Positions 1 to 10,656 of a DNA stretch of 64,000 nucleotides are shown piece by piece. The DNA comes from Agapetus fuscipes (taxonomy: Eukaryota > Arthropoda > Insecta > Trichoptera > Glossosomatidae): the NCBI GenBank assembly GCA_951799405.1, contig CATOGX010000095.1, positions 1 to 64,000 on the forward strand, given 5' to 3'. Numbering within the stretch: position 1 is the first letter of the stretch; each line of letters begins with the position of its first letter. Both the position numbers and the translations under genes were made by a program. The notes beneath the pieces are model-generated. The model was not told the origin of the DNA. It did no database searches and saw only the letters and a program-made list of their open reading frames with translations.

Positions 1-268
1 CACTAGAAATAAATTCATATTTTAAAATTAATAAAAATAATCTAATTAACGTCCAGATCCCGCCCATATCTTCCCCCCTCCTTTCAATTTTAGCCCCGCC
101 CCCTCCCACATAAATTGCATGTCTTGTTATTAGTTTTAAGTTTAGTATATAAGAAACTGAAGATGGAGAATGATCTCCGAAAACGTTTTTTCATAAAATA
201 AATACTCATAGTGGATTAAAACAAAGTTTTTTCATTGAAGTGTTCTAAAAATTATTTATTAATATTTT
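1..268. other. AT-rich flank with Penelope-like terminal motif
   Basis: No gene is seen here. Positions 157-182 read CTGAAGA, then a hairpin (GGAGA/TCTCC with a 4-base loop), then GAAA. This is the order of a hammerhead-ribozyme core, which is known from the terminal repeats of Penelope-like retroelements. AT-rich sequence with AATAAA-like words follows. It is probably the worn 3' end of a Penelope-like element into which the downstream LINE was placed. Confidence 0.35.
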
Positions 269-3200
269 TTGAATCGAATATTTAAAATGGAATTCCACAA
301 TGTTTCACCAAAACAATTTGAAAAGTTATTTCACTTATTCAGTTTTACCTTTAAGGAATCGATACATTTTTATATAAAAAGTTTTTTTTATCCGCACACT
401 TGGACTTGCACAACTGGGGCTGACAATCCCGGTCGCCGTACTGTTGGAGGAGTGTCGGATGGCCCCTGCAGGGTTGCCAAAAGCTTTGCCAGGTACAATG
501 GGAAACCACTGTGGCCTGGTAAAAGCAGACGTAAGAAAGGAGATGAATGGATTATTGCTACTTTGAATGTAAGAGGTATGAAAAATAAGGAAGAAGAACT
601 ATTGAAAGAGATGAATGAGAGAAAAATTAAAATTTTATGTGTGACTGAAACTAAAATGAAAGGTGAAGGAGAGAAAGTTATGAGTAATGGAAATTTGTTC
701 ATTTACTCAGGTGTGAAAGATGGATGTCCTAGACAGGGTGTTGGTGTGATTTTTAGTGAATGTGTGAAGAGCTATATCAGGAATTATGAATGGATCTCCC
801 CTAGGATTCTCCTAGTAAGGATCAAGTACGATAGAACAAATTTTCTACTGATAGCATGCTATGCGCCAGTAGATTCAGAATGTATGGAGATTAAGAATGA
901 ATTCTGGGATATGCTTGACGATAAAATCAGAATGAAAGACAAAGAAGAAAAGGTGATTCTGCTTGGTGACATGAACGGATGGGTGGGTAGAAGAAAGGAA
1001 GAGTATGAAAGGGTAATAGGACCAAACGGAAGGGGTGTCATCAATGGCAGTGGGAGACGGCTTGTTGACGTGTGTGTGGAGCATGGTATGTTTGTATCAA
1101 ATACTTGGTATAAGCATAAAGACGTGCACACATACACGTGGTATGGGCCAAATACTCGCACAGTCATTGACTACATATGTATGGAAGAATGTATGAGAGG
1201 TGCCATAAGAGATGTCAGAGTCTACCAAGGTATATCCGTGGGCTCAGACCATCATCTCTTGTGTGCAAAAGTAATGATAGGCGAAGTAAAAGATAGGAAA
1301 AGAACGAAAGTGATTAAGATGAAAAGAGTGAAAGTGGAAAAATTAGATGATGAAAATGTCAGGAATGATTTTGAAGCTGAAATAAGCCAGATTTTGAAAT
1401 CGGATGAATGCAAGGAACTTGTGAAGAATGCATGTGTAGAAAAAATGTGGAAAACATTTAAAACATGTTTGGTCGAAAGCGCAAAGAGAGTATGCGGTGA
1501 AGTTACGATTGGGCATAGAAAAGGCAATGAATGGTGGAATGATAGGGTTAAACAAGCAGTGAAAGAGAAGAAAGAGAGTTATTTAAAATGGATTAATGAC
1601 AGAAAGAATAAAGTGTTAGAGACTGAATACAAGGCGAAAAAATGGCTAGCGAAGAATGAAGTTCAAATGAGTAAGAGAAGAATGGAAGAAAAATTGAGTG
1701 AAAGAGCACAGAATGACTTCTCTGACAATAAAAAGATGTTCTGGAGCTGGGTGAGACAAAACAACGACAGTTGTAGGTCCACAACTCCGGGAATCAAAAA
1801 TGTAAGCGGAGACATTCTGTGGAATAAAGACGATGTAAAAAAGAGATGGAAAGAATATTTTAATGAGGTTTTTGGTGAAGAAGAATGTGATTTAACTGTG
1901 AAAGGAGATTATGATGAGGGCAATGTTTTGAAAATATCGAAAGAAGAAGTAAGAAAGGTCATAAAGGAATTAAAGAATGGGAAAGCTGCAAGTGTGGATG
2001 GTGTGAGACCTGAGATGATGAAAGCGGGAGGAGAATGTGTAATTGAATGGATGAAAGAGCTTTGCGAATTGTGTGTTAGTGTCAAGGAGGTTCCATCGGA
2101 CTGGAGAGAGGCGGTCATTGTGCCAATCTACAAAGGTAAAGGTGACAAAAAAGACTGCCGTAACTTCAGACCGATTAGCCTTCTTAGTGTGCCAGGTAAA
2201 GTGCTATGCAAGATTCTTATCCATAGGGTAAGATTATCCACACAGGAGAAGGTCTCAGATATACAATCTGGCTTTATGCCGGAAAGAGGTTGCGTAGACC
2301 AGATATTCGCGCTTCGACAGATCGTCGAAAAACAGCTAGCCGTAAATAAAAAGGTCTACGCGGCTTTCGTAGATCTTGAGAAAGCCTTCGACTCGGTGGA
2401 TAGAAGTATGATGTGGTGTGTGCTTGAGAGGTATGGTGTGAATAAAGCACTTCTGAACGCGATACGCGCCATCTATCTAAATAGCAGGGCGTGTGTCAGG
2501 GTGGATGGAGAATACAGCGAGTATTTTAATGTGTACAAGGGTGTGAGACAGGGTTGCATAACGAGCCCGTGGTTATTCAATATAATTATGGATCATTGTG
2601 TTAAACAAGCGAATCTGGAAGGGCATGGCATACAGATTGGAGAGAGAAAAGTCGGAGTTCTGCTTTATGCTGATGATGCAGTACTAATTGCTGATTCAGC
2701 AGCAGAGCTTCAGGCAATGCTCTCTAGTCTGAACCATGCTCTGTGTGTGAACAAGTTGAAAATTAATGCAAGTAAGACGAAAGTACTGATTTTTGACAGA
2801 ACGGATGAAAATGAAGAATGCACGTTTTTGTTGAATGGTACGAAAGTTGAAATTGTGGATGAATTTAGATACTTGGGAAGTATGTTTGAGAAGAATGGAA
2901 AGATGACAAGAGAACTTGAGAATAGGGTGTGCAAGGGAAAACAAGTGGTCGGTGCAATAGGAAGAATAGCAAAGAACAAGCGATTGACGATGGATCTGAG
3001 AATGGCGGTACACAATGGCATATTGTTACCGACTTTGATGTATGGAAGTGAAGCATGGACAGTGAACGATAGCGAAATGAGTAAAGTATGTACGGTGGAA
3101 ATGAAGCATTTGAGAAGCATGACAGGAAAAACTCTGAGGGATAGAGTTAGGAATGAATGGGTAAAAAAAGAATGTAATTTGAAAGAGGATGTGAAAGTTA

Positions 3201-3487
3201 AGGTACAAAAGAATGTGATGAGATGGTTTGGACATGTGGAAAGAATGAATGATGATAGACTGACAAAGTATGTATACAAAGAAAGTGTGAAAGGAAAAAG
3301 AGGGAAGGGACGACCGAGAAAAGTATGGAGTGATCAGATTGAGGAGATTGTGAAAGAATGGGATATACAAAGTGAGCGTAAAAGAAGAAAATGCATGAAA
3401 AAGGTGATGGATATGAATGAATTGAAGGAGGTATGTAAGGATAGGAAAAAATGGAGGCAACTCTGCAGAGGCTCTGGCCACCCCTAG
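269..3487 (+). CDS. RTE-like LINE ORF: endonuclease plus reverse transcriptase (LINE-A)
   Basis: Single uninterrupted 1072-aa ORF of a non-LTR retrotransposon; it would nick target DNA and copy its own RNA by target-primed reverse transcription. An APE-type endonuclease starts near residue 95 (ATLNVRGM), with a TETKM glutamate motif, GDMNGWVG near 233 and SDHH near 326. The reverse transcriptase follows: LEKAFDSVDR (motif A aspartate), GVRQGCITSPWLFN, and the YADD catalytic box near residue 800. The C-terminal region contains GHVERMND and RGKGRPRKVW, a tail shared with many insect LINEs. The true start is uncertain: residues 1 to about 90 match no domain I know, and the AT-rich first 45 codons may be flank, so a later ATG is possible. 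No stop or frameshift was seen, so this copy is young. The stop lies only about 15 bp before a simple-repeat tail, as in RTE-type elements. Clade assignment is by style only. Confidence 0.9.
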   Translation: MNRIFKMEFHNVSPKQFEKLFHLFSFTFKESIHFYIKSFFYPHTWTCTTGADNPGRRTVGGVSDGPCRVAKSFARYNGKPLWPGKSRRKKGDEWIIATLNVRGMKNKEEELLKEMNERKIKILCVTETKMKGEGEKVMSNGNLFIYSGVKDGCPRQGVGVIFSECVKSYIRNYEWISPRILLVRIKYDRTNFLLIACYAPVDSECMEIKNEFWDMLDDKIRMKDKEEKVILLGDMNGWVGRRKEEYERVIGPNGRGVINGSGRRLVDVCVEHGMFVSNTWYKHKDVHTYTWYGPNTRTVIDYICMEECMRGAIRDVRVYQGISVGSDHHLLCAKVMIGEVKDRKRTKVIKMKRVKVEKLDDENVRNDFEAEISQILKSDECKELVKNACVEKMWKTFKTCLVESAKRVCGEVTIGHRKGNEWWNDRVKQAVKEKKESYLKWINDRKNKVLETEYKAKKWLAKNEVQMSKRRMEEKLSERAQNDFSDNKKMFWSWVRQNNDSCRSTTPGIKNVSGDILWNKDDVKKRWKEYFNEVFGEEECDLTVKGDYDEGNVLKISKEEVRKVIKELKNGKAASVDGVRPEMMKAGGECVIEWMKELCELCVSVKEVPSDWREAVIVPIYKGKGDKKDCRNFRPISLLSVPGKVLCKILIHRVRLSTQEKVSDIQSGFMPERGCVDQIFALRQIVEKQLAVNKKVYAAFVDLEKAFDSVDRSMMWCVLERYGVNKALLNAIRAIYLNSRACVRVDGEYSEYFNVYKGVRQGCITSPWLFNIIMDHCVKQANLEGHGIQIGERKVGVLLYADDAVLIADSAAELQAMLSSLNHALCVNKLKINASKTKVLIFDRTDENEECTFLLNGTKVEIVDEFRYLGSMFEKNGKMTRELENRVCKGKQVVGAIGRIAKNKRLTMDLRMAVHNGILLPTLMYGSEAWTVNDSEMSKVCTVEMKHLRSMTGKTLRDRVRNEWVKKECNLKEDVKVKVQKNVMRWFGHVERMNDDRLTKYVYKESVKGKRGKGRPRKVWSDQIEEIVKEWDIQSERKRRKCMKKVMDMNELKEVCKDRKKWRQLCRGSGHP

Positions 3488-3502
3488 CGGAATGGCGACA
3501 GA

Positions 3503-3530
3503 GTTACAGTTTACAGTTACAGTTACACTT
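3503..3530 (+). repeat. 3' simple-repeat tail of LINE-A
   Basis: Imperfect repeats of TTACAG follow the LINE-A stop codon almost directly. RTE-type LINEs end in short tandem repeats rather than poly(A), so this marks the 3' end of the element. Confidence 0.7.
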
Positions 3531-3875
3531 AAAGAGCCTAAATGATTTATTTTTATAATACCAAAAAAGGTGGTACACATTTAAGTTTGAAATCCATTTT
3601 CATGAAATTCTGACAGTGGTAATTTTCACTGATGAATTCATACATAAAATAAATTAACAAAACTGAAGAAAAAAATTGAGAAATTATCTTTGTAGTGTTA
3701 TTTTATACAAAGCCCTGATAGAAGTCATACACCCCTAAGATCTCCACAAGATAAATATTCCAACATTATCCTGTGTTCATCACGGAAAACACAAAATTAG
3801 AGTAAATTCTTGTTTTCTCCAGTGTGTGTCATGTTTTAAATTGTTGATTGATGCAAGTTTGTAAGGTCATTTGTC
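3531..3875 (-). other. Spacer, probable 3'UTR of ZNF-1
   Basis: AT-rich sequence with no ORF. On the minus strand an AATAAA word (3546-3551) lies about 330 bases beyond the ZNF-1 stop and could be its polyadenylation signal. Nothing else is recognised. Confidence 0.3.
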
Positions 3876-4864
3876 TCAGGTAAATGATGGAGCTCCATTG
3901 TGTGTCATTTTATGTATTTTTAAAGATCTTGATCGATTTGTTTTGTAACTGCATTCGTCACAAGCAAATGGCTTAACTCCAGTGTGTGTCATCTTATGTT
4001 CTTTTAAAGTCGATGGCTGATTTGTTTTAAAATTACACTCGTCACAACTGAATGGCTTAAACCCATCGTGTGTCATTTTATGTGTTTTCAAATGACTTGA
4101 TGTATTAGTCTTAAAGCTGCAAGTGTCACAGGAAAATGGTTTGATGCCATCGTGTGTTATTTTATGTCTTTTCAAAGAGCTTGATCGATTAGTTGTGTAA
4201 CTGCACTTGTCACAGGCTAAATGTTTATCTCCTGTGTGAGTCATTTTATGAGTTGTTAAATTGCCTACATGATATGTTTTAAAGTCACACTTGTCACAGG
4301 CAAAGGGCTTAAGCCCATTGTGTGACATTTGATGTATTTTTAAAGATCTTGATTGATTCGTTGTGTAACTACACTTATCGCAGGCAAACGGCTTAAACCC
4401 AGTGTGTGTCATTTTATGTGATTTCAAATGAGTTGATGTATACGTTTTAAAGCTGCAAGTGTCACAGGCATATGGTTTAACTCCAGTGTGTCTTATTTTA
4501 TGTCTACTATAGTTACTCAAATCAGTAGTTTTATAGTCACAATGGTCACAGACAAGTGGTTTACCTCTAGCATGTGTTGTTTTGTGTTTTTCGAAGGTAT
4601 TTACACATTTTGTTTTAAAGTTACATTCATCACATGTAAGTAATTTTACTTCAGAGTGAATCAGTTTCATTTCGTTCACTTGCTGTGATGTACTAGGCTT
4701 GTAGTGGCACTCGTCAGTGCCGCCTCTGAGTTGGACTAATCCAGGATTGTGATCAGACGCAGCCTCCGGCTTGTGGCAGACCAGCATGCGGTCAACATGA
4801 GGCTCAGCATCACATACACCAGAAGCCTGCATGGCCTCAGGACTCTGGGCCCCAATACCAACTG
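3876..4864 (-). CDS. C2H2 zinc-finger protein ZNF-1, exon 2 (nine fingers)
   Basis: Last coding exon of a probable nuclear DNA-binding protein. It carries nine tandem fingers of form C-X2-C-X12-H-X3-H, joined by linkers close to the TGEKP consensus (HTGVKPY, HTGFKPF, HDGIKPF). A linker of about 60 residues precedes the fingers. The acceptor is ...TTTGCTTCCAG at 4872-4865 on the minus strand. Exon 1 (6606-6360) ends with one base of a codon, and the exon-2 frame (GCA GTT GGT) takes it exactly, giving a 1236-nt CDS and 411 aa. Fingers end a few residues before the stop (TGA, 3878-3876). Several fingers keep nearly the same framework (CDKCSYTTN, CDTCSFKTN), so the array grew by duplication. Targets cannot be read from sequence. 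The splice model is my inference; the fingers are certain. Confidence 0.9.
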
Positions 4865-4963
4865 CTGGAAGCAAATAAATTATACATATATTAGTAAATT
4901 ATAGACAAAGAATAAACTTGTGTTTACTATAAAATGTAGTTTTAAGGAATTGCATTTGCACCT

Positions 4964-5108
4964 GATTGGTATGAGGCTGATCAAACACACTGTAAAAATG
5001 GTTTACTTTACCAATGTCAGCCCTGCTTCATGGAAGGTCGGCAAAAGTTACAGGGTGTATGTTCATTTGAGGTTTAGATTTTAATTGTAAGCATGCAGCA
5101 TTTTTTTA
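4964..5108 (+). repeat. LINE-B 3'UTR repeat, degraded
   Basis: Begins GGTATGAGGCTGA and runs through the conserved CTGTAAAAATGG and GGAAGGTCGGCAAAAG words. It lacks the last 100 bases and the TAGATT tail. Confidence 0.65.
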
Positions 5109-5210
5109 AGCAACTTACTCATCAGAAATTGTGTCAGGGGAGGCCCCAAGAATGGGATGGTTTCACGCTAATTTGTATTTAAAGAAAAATTTCAATTGCA
5201 CACTCACATC

Positions 5211-5453
5211 TAAATCTAAGTTGCAAAGATATGTATCATTTGAGGTTCATATTAAATGCATTCCCACAAGCAGACACACATAATTTCGCGCTCACACATG
5301 CCGCATGTGGACCTACAATATAAAAACCCAATCTCAAATGAACATAAGCCCTGCAACTCTTGCCGACCTTCCCTGAAACAGGGGTGACATTGGCAAGTGA
5401 ACCATTTTTTACAGTATGGATGGTCAGCCTCATACCAACCTATCGGTCAAGGA
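5211..5453 (-). repeat. LINE-B 3'UTR repeat, near full length
   Basis: Reverse-strand copy: AAATCTAAGTTGCAAAGAT tail at the left, GCCTCATACCAACCTAT and TCAAGGA at the right end. This unit recurs more than 20 times in the window. Confidence 0.8.
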
Positions 5454-6359
5454 ATCTTTTCTAATATTTTTCTGTGTAGTTATTAGGTTTTATGTGTGAA
5501 ATTTCATATTTATTGAAATAAATCTATATTGTCTTATCTTTTGATTTCAATGGTTTTTCCTTTGAGCATATTTTTCATCAAAGATCCGTCAGACGTGTGG
5601 TAACAAGCAGCTTCATAAAATATAGAGACTGTGATCTGTATAAACTTTATAGCGAGCTAGGGCCATACAAGGCGTCCATGTCACGACTAATCAGTCAAAG
5701 ATAACTCGTCCCAGACAGCTCATCCATGGACAAACTGGTCACACAACAGTTTGCCCACAGAACTTTTCAGTCACATACAGTAGGTACCAGACCACAGACA
5801 GCGCAGCATCCCAGAAAACTTACTCTCCGAAAATCATTTCTAATTACTACAGTATTAATTAGTTGCAAGTTTCTGTGATGGAGCTGTCTATGGATCATAT
5901 TGCTGTGATTTTACTGGGTTCTCTTTTAATCAAACTGCACTTATTTATTTTCACAGAATTTATTTCACACGGTTTGGTTCACAATTTACTTACAACAATA
6001 AAATTGACAATCACTGATTTCTAGCTCTTGCTTTTGGCTTCACGGCTCAATGTTTTAATCGACACTCTGGCCTGCACACGATTTCGGCTTACATTTATAT
6101 ACGTTCATACAGACGTTTCTCGACTGTTCTTGATTTCTTGAGCATGTGGATGATACCAGAGCGTTGTTCCACCAGCGTGATTAGAATCACGTATGCACTA
6201 ATACTATCATACGCTCGTAACAAAATAGTATAAGACCGAAATGTCAAAGAATGAAGAGTAGCGTGATTGATATGTCGATGGCCAAGCTGTCTGTGGACGG
6301 GTTGTCTGTGACCGATTTGTCGTGGAAATTTCTACAAACAGATACAGCTGAGTGCCTAC

Positions 6360-6606
6360 CTGAATACCCCGCAGTGTTGATTCTGTCCGAAAGTTCACCA
6401 TATTCCTTCTGCAAGCCATAAGGTGGAGGGGCAGACTCCTCACTCTTTATGTTATACAGCACCTCGACGTCCCACTCCTTCTCATGATCCAGTCTCTCTT
6501 GCTTCACATCGCTCTCTTCAATGTCTATTTGTTCATCCGAGTTCTCTAGCTGTGCATCCATAAACTCCGAGACCAGCTCCTCCTCGAGCTTCACAACAAC
6601 GTCCAT
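6360..6606 (-). CDS. ZNF-1 exon 1, acidic N-terminal region
   Basis: First coding exon of the zinc-finger gene. ATG at 6606 opens MDVVVKLEEELVSEFMDAQ, followed by the acidic stretch EQIDIEESDVKQERLD. The frame stays open to a donor GTAGGCACT, leaving one base of a split codon that exon 2 completes. An identical DNA stretch encoding IDIEESDVKQERL occurs in ZNF-2 exon 1, which supports both the start region and the reading frame. The acidic, Lys/Glu-rich leader suggests a protein-interaction segment, but no named domain is seen. Further upstream non-coding exons are possible. Confidence 0.75.
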
Positions 6607-6956
6607 TGTGGCCCAGGCCCACTGGCACAAACCAAATTGCCCCTTCCAGCCAACTACAGGGAAACAAGAGTACGTAGAAATCACAGAGACTAGAAACGTA
6701 AAAAATTTCGAACTACAATCTGGACGGCACGAGTAAAGAGTGCCTGAAAACACAGACCCCAAATTTTAAATTTCCCCATAAAATAAAAAATAAATCACAA
6801 TGAAAACGTTAAACGCACTCATACAACGTTTAAAAACCACTTGAAATACATGTCAATGTAAAAAAATAAGTTTTCAATACTTACAGTAATTTCTGTAGTT
6901 TTTGCTAAAACTAAAACTGTAGCAATACTTTTATTGTATCCATCTTCTTCTTAATC
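6607..6956. other. Upstream region of ZNF-1
   Basis: Should hold the 5'UTR or promoter of ZNF-1 (transcribed leftward). AT-rich from 6770; no TATA box stands out. Confidence 0.25.
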
Positions 6957-7208
6957 CTATTCCTCATTACTGAGGGTTGTGACCCTTGTGGAAGCAACCA
7001 ATTTTCTCCAGCTCTCCCTCGACTGCGCTGCCCGCAACGCTCCAACCACCGAGGTGCCTGCTGCTGTCTTCACTTGATCGGTCCATCGTGTGGGGGATCT
7101 ACCTCTTCCTCTCTTCCCCTCCAAGTTACCGATCACAACCAATCGTTCCAGGCTATCCTCATTGCCACGGACAACGTGTCCGAAGAACTGAAGAATACGG
7201 CGGTACAC
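6957..7208 (-). pseudogene. C-terminal fragment of a LINE ORF
   Basis: About 84 residues with the motif FFGHVVRGNEDSLERLVVIG and KRGRGRSPTRWTDQVK, the post-RT tail seen in RTE-like LINE proteins. The catalytic RT is missing, so this is a 5'-truncated insertion. It is not closely alike to LINE-A or LINE-B. Confidence 0.7.
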
Positions 7209-7289
7209 ATGTTGGCCAGAGTCAAGCCATCCAAACGCATAATAAAAATAAATTTAATTAAAAAAGTATTGTGTGCCTACAGCTACTTA

Positions 7290-8080
7290 TATGTTTTAAT
7301 TTTTGCATAAATAATCACAAATCGTATGTTTATAATATATATTCTGGTGTGGAAACTTCGTTTATTGGAAAAATTCTGTGTACAGCTTTTTTACAATATT
7401 GTTGTGATTTCTTGAAGGGCGTTCGGCAGTCTTGTTTCCAGAGACTGTCGCGGCGTGTCGATCTCCGGTTTCCAAATAGTTCCCATGGTCTCACGGAGGA
7501 TGTCCGAGAGTGCGGAAGAGTTTGGAGGAGGGTGAAGGTTAGCGGAAAGAAGAGTGAGCTGCTAGACGCAAGGCTTAAAACTTTTGAGAGAAAGAGTGGT
7601 CCTGAAAAGGTCCACTATAGGATTGAAACTTGCGTCTGTTGAGCTCGGAAGGAAAGGATGGGTTTGGAGAGGTTTCTCGATCCTGAGAGCAGTTAGCCGT
7701 GGTGGCCAGGTATTGTAGGCAGCAATGCAGTTCCCCGAGTTTCTTGCGGTTGAAGAGTGGCGGAGGGGGTGCTGGCAGTGTTCGGTCGTCAGGCGAAGTG
7801 TTGGCGGGCGAGCGTGTGTATTCGTCGAGTGTTGAGATTGTACTGCCCTCCCAGCCGACAGCGGCCTATCTTTATACTACAGTTAATAAGTCCACTGTCG
7901 GCTCCTAGCTAGTGTCGGCCAATGAGAGATCGCCGTAGATCCCTTTGTTCCGGGCCGTCTATTGTTTTCGCCGGGCAGTGACCAGTGGCGTTCTGTTGTA
8001 GTTGACTGGGGGAAACGCAGTGGCGCTACATTGTATGTATATGAAGACAGACTGCACCACACTGGTATGAAAGTGAAAGC
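7290..8080 (-). other. GC-richer block, possible LTR or promoter remnant
   Basis: No convincing ORF. It is clearly richer in G+C than its surroundings. On the minus strand a TATA-like GTATAAAGATAG (about 7868-7879) is followed by a GC-rich stretch, which could be a worn LTR. No matching second LTR was found, so the class is unproven. Confidence 0.25.
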
Positions 8081-8088
8081 ACTACTTA

Positions 8089-8394
8089 AGGGGCCGTCCA
8101 TAAATAACGTCATCGATTTTGGCCAATTTTCGACCCCCCCCCCCCTACAATAATCATAAAGTCATTATCTAATGACCCCCCCCCCCCCCTCTTGCTGTAA
8201 TAATGGATGAGCTTTATAATTAATAATGTTATATTACTTGCATACTATTTCGTATGTTTTGTAAAAATTGGTATTTACAAGAACGACGTCACTTCTGGTA
8301 CTCGTTCATCATTTACCATCATCCGCAGACCAGACCCCCCCCCTAAATGCGAATGACGTAATATATGTCAATGGGACAGCCCCTAAGTCGTTTA
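8089..8394. mobile_element. MITE with GGGGCCGTCC termini and C-tracts
   Basis: Inverted ends: AGGGGCCGTCCATAAATAAC at the left and, on the reverse strand, AGGGGCTGTCCCATTGACAT at the right. Inside are three runs of 7 to 14 C and repeated GACGTCA/TACGTCA words. It has no ORF, so it is non-autonomous. The flanks show TTAA at the left and TAAG at the right, so a target duplication is not secure. Confidence 0.65.
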
Positions 8395-8688
8395 TTTCCC
8401 TCTTCTAGAAGAAAATAAAATTATCTATTTGCTCATTAATTTATCTTTCCATACATTTCTGGGAAATGCGTTGTATTTAACAGCACTCTGCTGTCAAATT
8501 GGCACCTGTCAGGCTATCTTCACACCGGAGCCAACACACCCGATGCAGGTGCAGTGCTGTGAGCGCTAGACACAAAATTTCCCTATGCCGCTCTTCCCAT
8601 CCATAGTATATTCCTGCTTGTAGTTCACCACTGCCTGCGAGTTCAAGCACATTTTTTCAATTTACTTGCGTTCATCTATCGTTCATCA
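8395..8688. other. Unannotated spacer
   Basis: I see nothing here beyond AT-rich unique-looking sequence left of the large inverted repeat. Confidence 0.3.
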
Positions 8689-8714
8689 CTAAGAGCTAGA
8701 CGTACGAAACCTTA

Positions 8715-9110
8715 CCTCATCGACTACCAGGCAGAGACATGGTCAGGCTGGTAGTTTGCATCGAGTACATAATTTTTTCACTGGTCTGCCTTTTCCTATC
8801 CTGGAGCGTTTTGGATGCGGCCTCTTCAAAGAGGCCCAAAAAATGGTGCAAACTACCTCATCGACTACCAGGCAGAAACATGTTTGGGGAGGTGTCCGGC
8901 ATCGAGTACATGCCTTTTCTGCAGATTTTGGTGATCCTACCCTGGAGCGTTCTGGAGGCGGCCTCTTCAAAGAGGCCCAAAAAATGGTGCAAACTACCTC
9001 ATCGACTACCAGGCAGAAACTAGTAAGAGATGATGACCTACATTATTTACCTGCTTTTTGCATTAAAAAAATACTCCAAACCTGGAGCATTTTGAATGCG
9101 GTCATTTTTT
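8715..9110. repeat. Tandem array, 141-bp unit, about 2.8 copies
   Basis: Units start CCTCATCGACTACCAGGCAG at 8715, 8856 and 8997. Each full unit holds CTGGAGCGTT and the palindrome GGCCTCTTCAAAGAGGCC. The third unit is truncated and diverged. The mirrored array lies at about 16180-16564. Confidence 0.85.
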
Positions 9111-9892
9111 TAACAAATATATAAATCGATCTTTTGATATAAGTTGTATGAGTCATGAGAATAAAGAAAAAAATATATATGTTACATTCGTTACAAATAA
9201 CAATAAAATTAACATACCAAAAATTTGTATTTCCAACCCTTCTGGTTCAGGAGAAAAAAGGATACAACGGTATTTTTTACATTATATTTTATTACTCAAA
9301 AACAAAGTACAATAATTGAAATTTTTGTAAATCAAAAATAAGAACGTTAATTTTAAAACAATAATAGTCTCTTACACATTCTTTCTATCTGCTATAATTT
9401 CACGGGAAATGAATTTTAAAGTCAAATATTTTCCAAAAAACTTTACGTCGAGTCCCGTTTTTGGTCAAAATCTAGCTTAAACGCCTCAGTACTTTATTTT
9501 AACAGAATATAAAAAATAATATCGTATAGAAGATTAAACATATATTAAAACTTCATGGATACTTACTTACTTATAATAAAGGGTTGTAAATTATCTGTCC
9601 TGTTATAGTTAGAATGTTGAAAATAAGTATGTACCTCGTAGCACGAGGGATACGCGTGATATCATCGATGTATATATGCATGGATGGGCGACGAAAGCAA
9701 TCTTTTGAGACGTAAGAATTCCCAACGCGCGTATCAGAAATTAAATGTACAGTGGACTGCACATGACTTTACAGCATAAAATAAAGTTGTTTTGAGGTGA
9801 TATTTAATTTTCACAACAAAATGTTTAATTTGTATTATTAATGAAGGCAATCTCCTTAAGTAATTTTAATTTTGCGGTATGATCATTTTCCT

Positions 9893-10136
9893 TGACTTAT
9901 AGATTTGTATGAGGCTGACCCCCCATACTGTAAAAGATGGTTCACTTTGACAATGTCAACCCTATTTCAGGGAAAGTAGGCAAGAGTAGCAGGGCTTATG
10001 TTCACTTGAGATTGGGTTTTTATATTGTAGGTTCATATGCGGCATGTGTAAGCGCGAACTTATACCTGTCTGCTTATGGGAATACGTTTAATATAAATCT
10101 CAAATGATATATATCTTTGCAGCTTAGATTTAGATT
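9893..10136 (+). repeat. LINE-B 3'UTR repeat in left arm
   Basis: Starts TTGACTTATAG, contains GGTTCACTTTGACAATGTCA and ends GCAGCTTAGATTTAGATT. The inverted arm carries the mirror copy at 15123-15388, so the insertion predates the inverted duplication. Confidence 0.85.
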
Positions 10137-10612
10137 ACTGGTCACTTTTGTATCAAAAATAACACTTCAAAGCCTAGTATTTTAAATTAACCTTTTATAA
10201 TCATTTTTGTATTTTTCTTCTACGTACTTTTTCATTGCTGTATTTTTTATATGGCTGGTCATGTATTGCACCCTCCACATGACTAAGCTGCAATTAACAT
10301 TTTATTATTATTATTGCTATCAAGAAAATTACAATAAATTGTTGTATGGAAATTTTTCGCTTTATACGGTGGCTATATTATACTTTTCGAAAACAATAGT
10401 GATAAATAAATGTAGGTTCATATAATGGCTTTCAAATTGGCTGGAAATAATTTTTGATTAACCCTTCCGCTGCCGAGAAATTTTAAAATATTGTTACTTT
10501 ATAGCAGTCCGAAGGAGCTATAAAGTGTTGTATTCGTCCGATTTTTTTAAGGTTTCAACGGAAAGGAGTTGTCCTGCACCAGGACATGCAAAAAAACCTA
10601 ATTTTTCGAACC

Positions 10613-10656
10613 TGTCCGTCCGTCCGTCCGTCCGTCCGTATGTATGTATGTCCGTA
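10613..10656 (+). repeat. TCCG/TATG microsatellite
   Basis: Five GTCC-type 4-base repeats followed by TATG repeats. It follows AAAAAAACCTAATTTTTCG and the small palindrome GTCCTGCACCAGGAC. Mirrored at 14618-14666. Confidence 0.85.

Larger units (their letters stand above)
4865..6359 (-). other. Intron of ZNF-1
   Basis: Canonical GT (rc of 6358-6359) and AG (rc of 4865-4866) borders join two coding exons in phase. The intron holds two LINE-B 3'UTR repeats in opposite orientation (4964-5108 and 5211-5453). The rest, 5454-6359, is non-coding with no feature that I recognise. Confidence 0.7.

Noticed and set aside
2710..3580. Minus-strand ORFs up to 189 codons within LINE-A
   Set aside because: Antisense of the LINE-A coding region; Ser/Phe/Thr-rich shadow frames.
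6244..6762. 172-codon ORF starting MGSVFSGTLY as the protein start of ZNF-1
   Set aside because: The acidic region begins at the later MDVVVKLEEE, matching ZNF-2 exon 1, and the tail of the ORF reads into the intron past a good donor.
8739..9124. ORFs of 94-122 codons on plus and minus strands, and mirror copies at 15963-16540
   Set aside because: They run through a tandem repeat, are open in several frames on both strands and match no domain.
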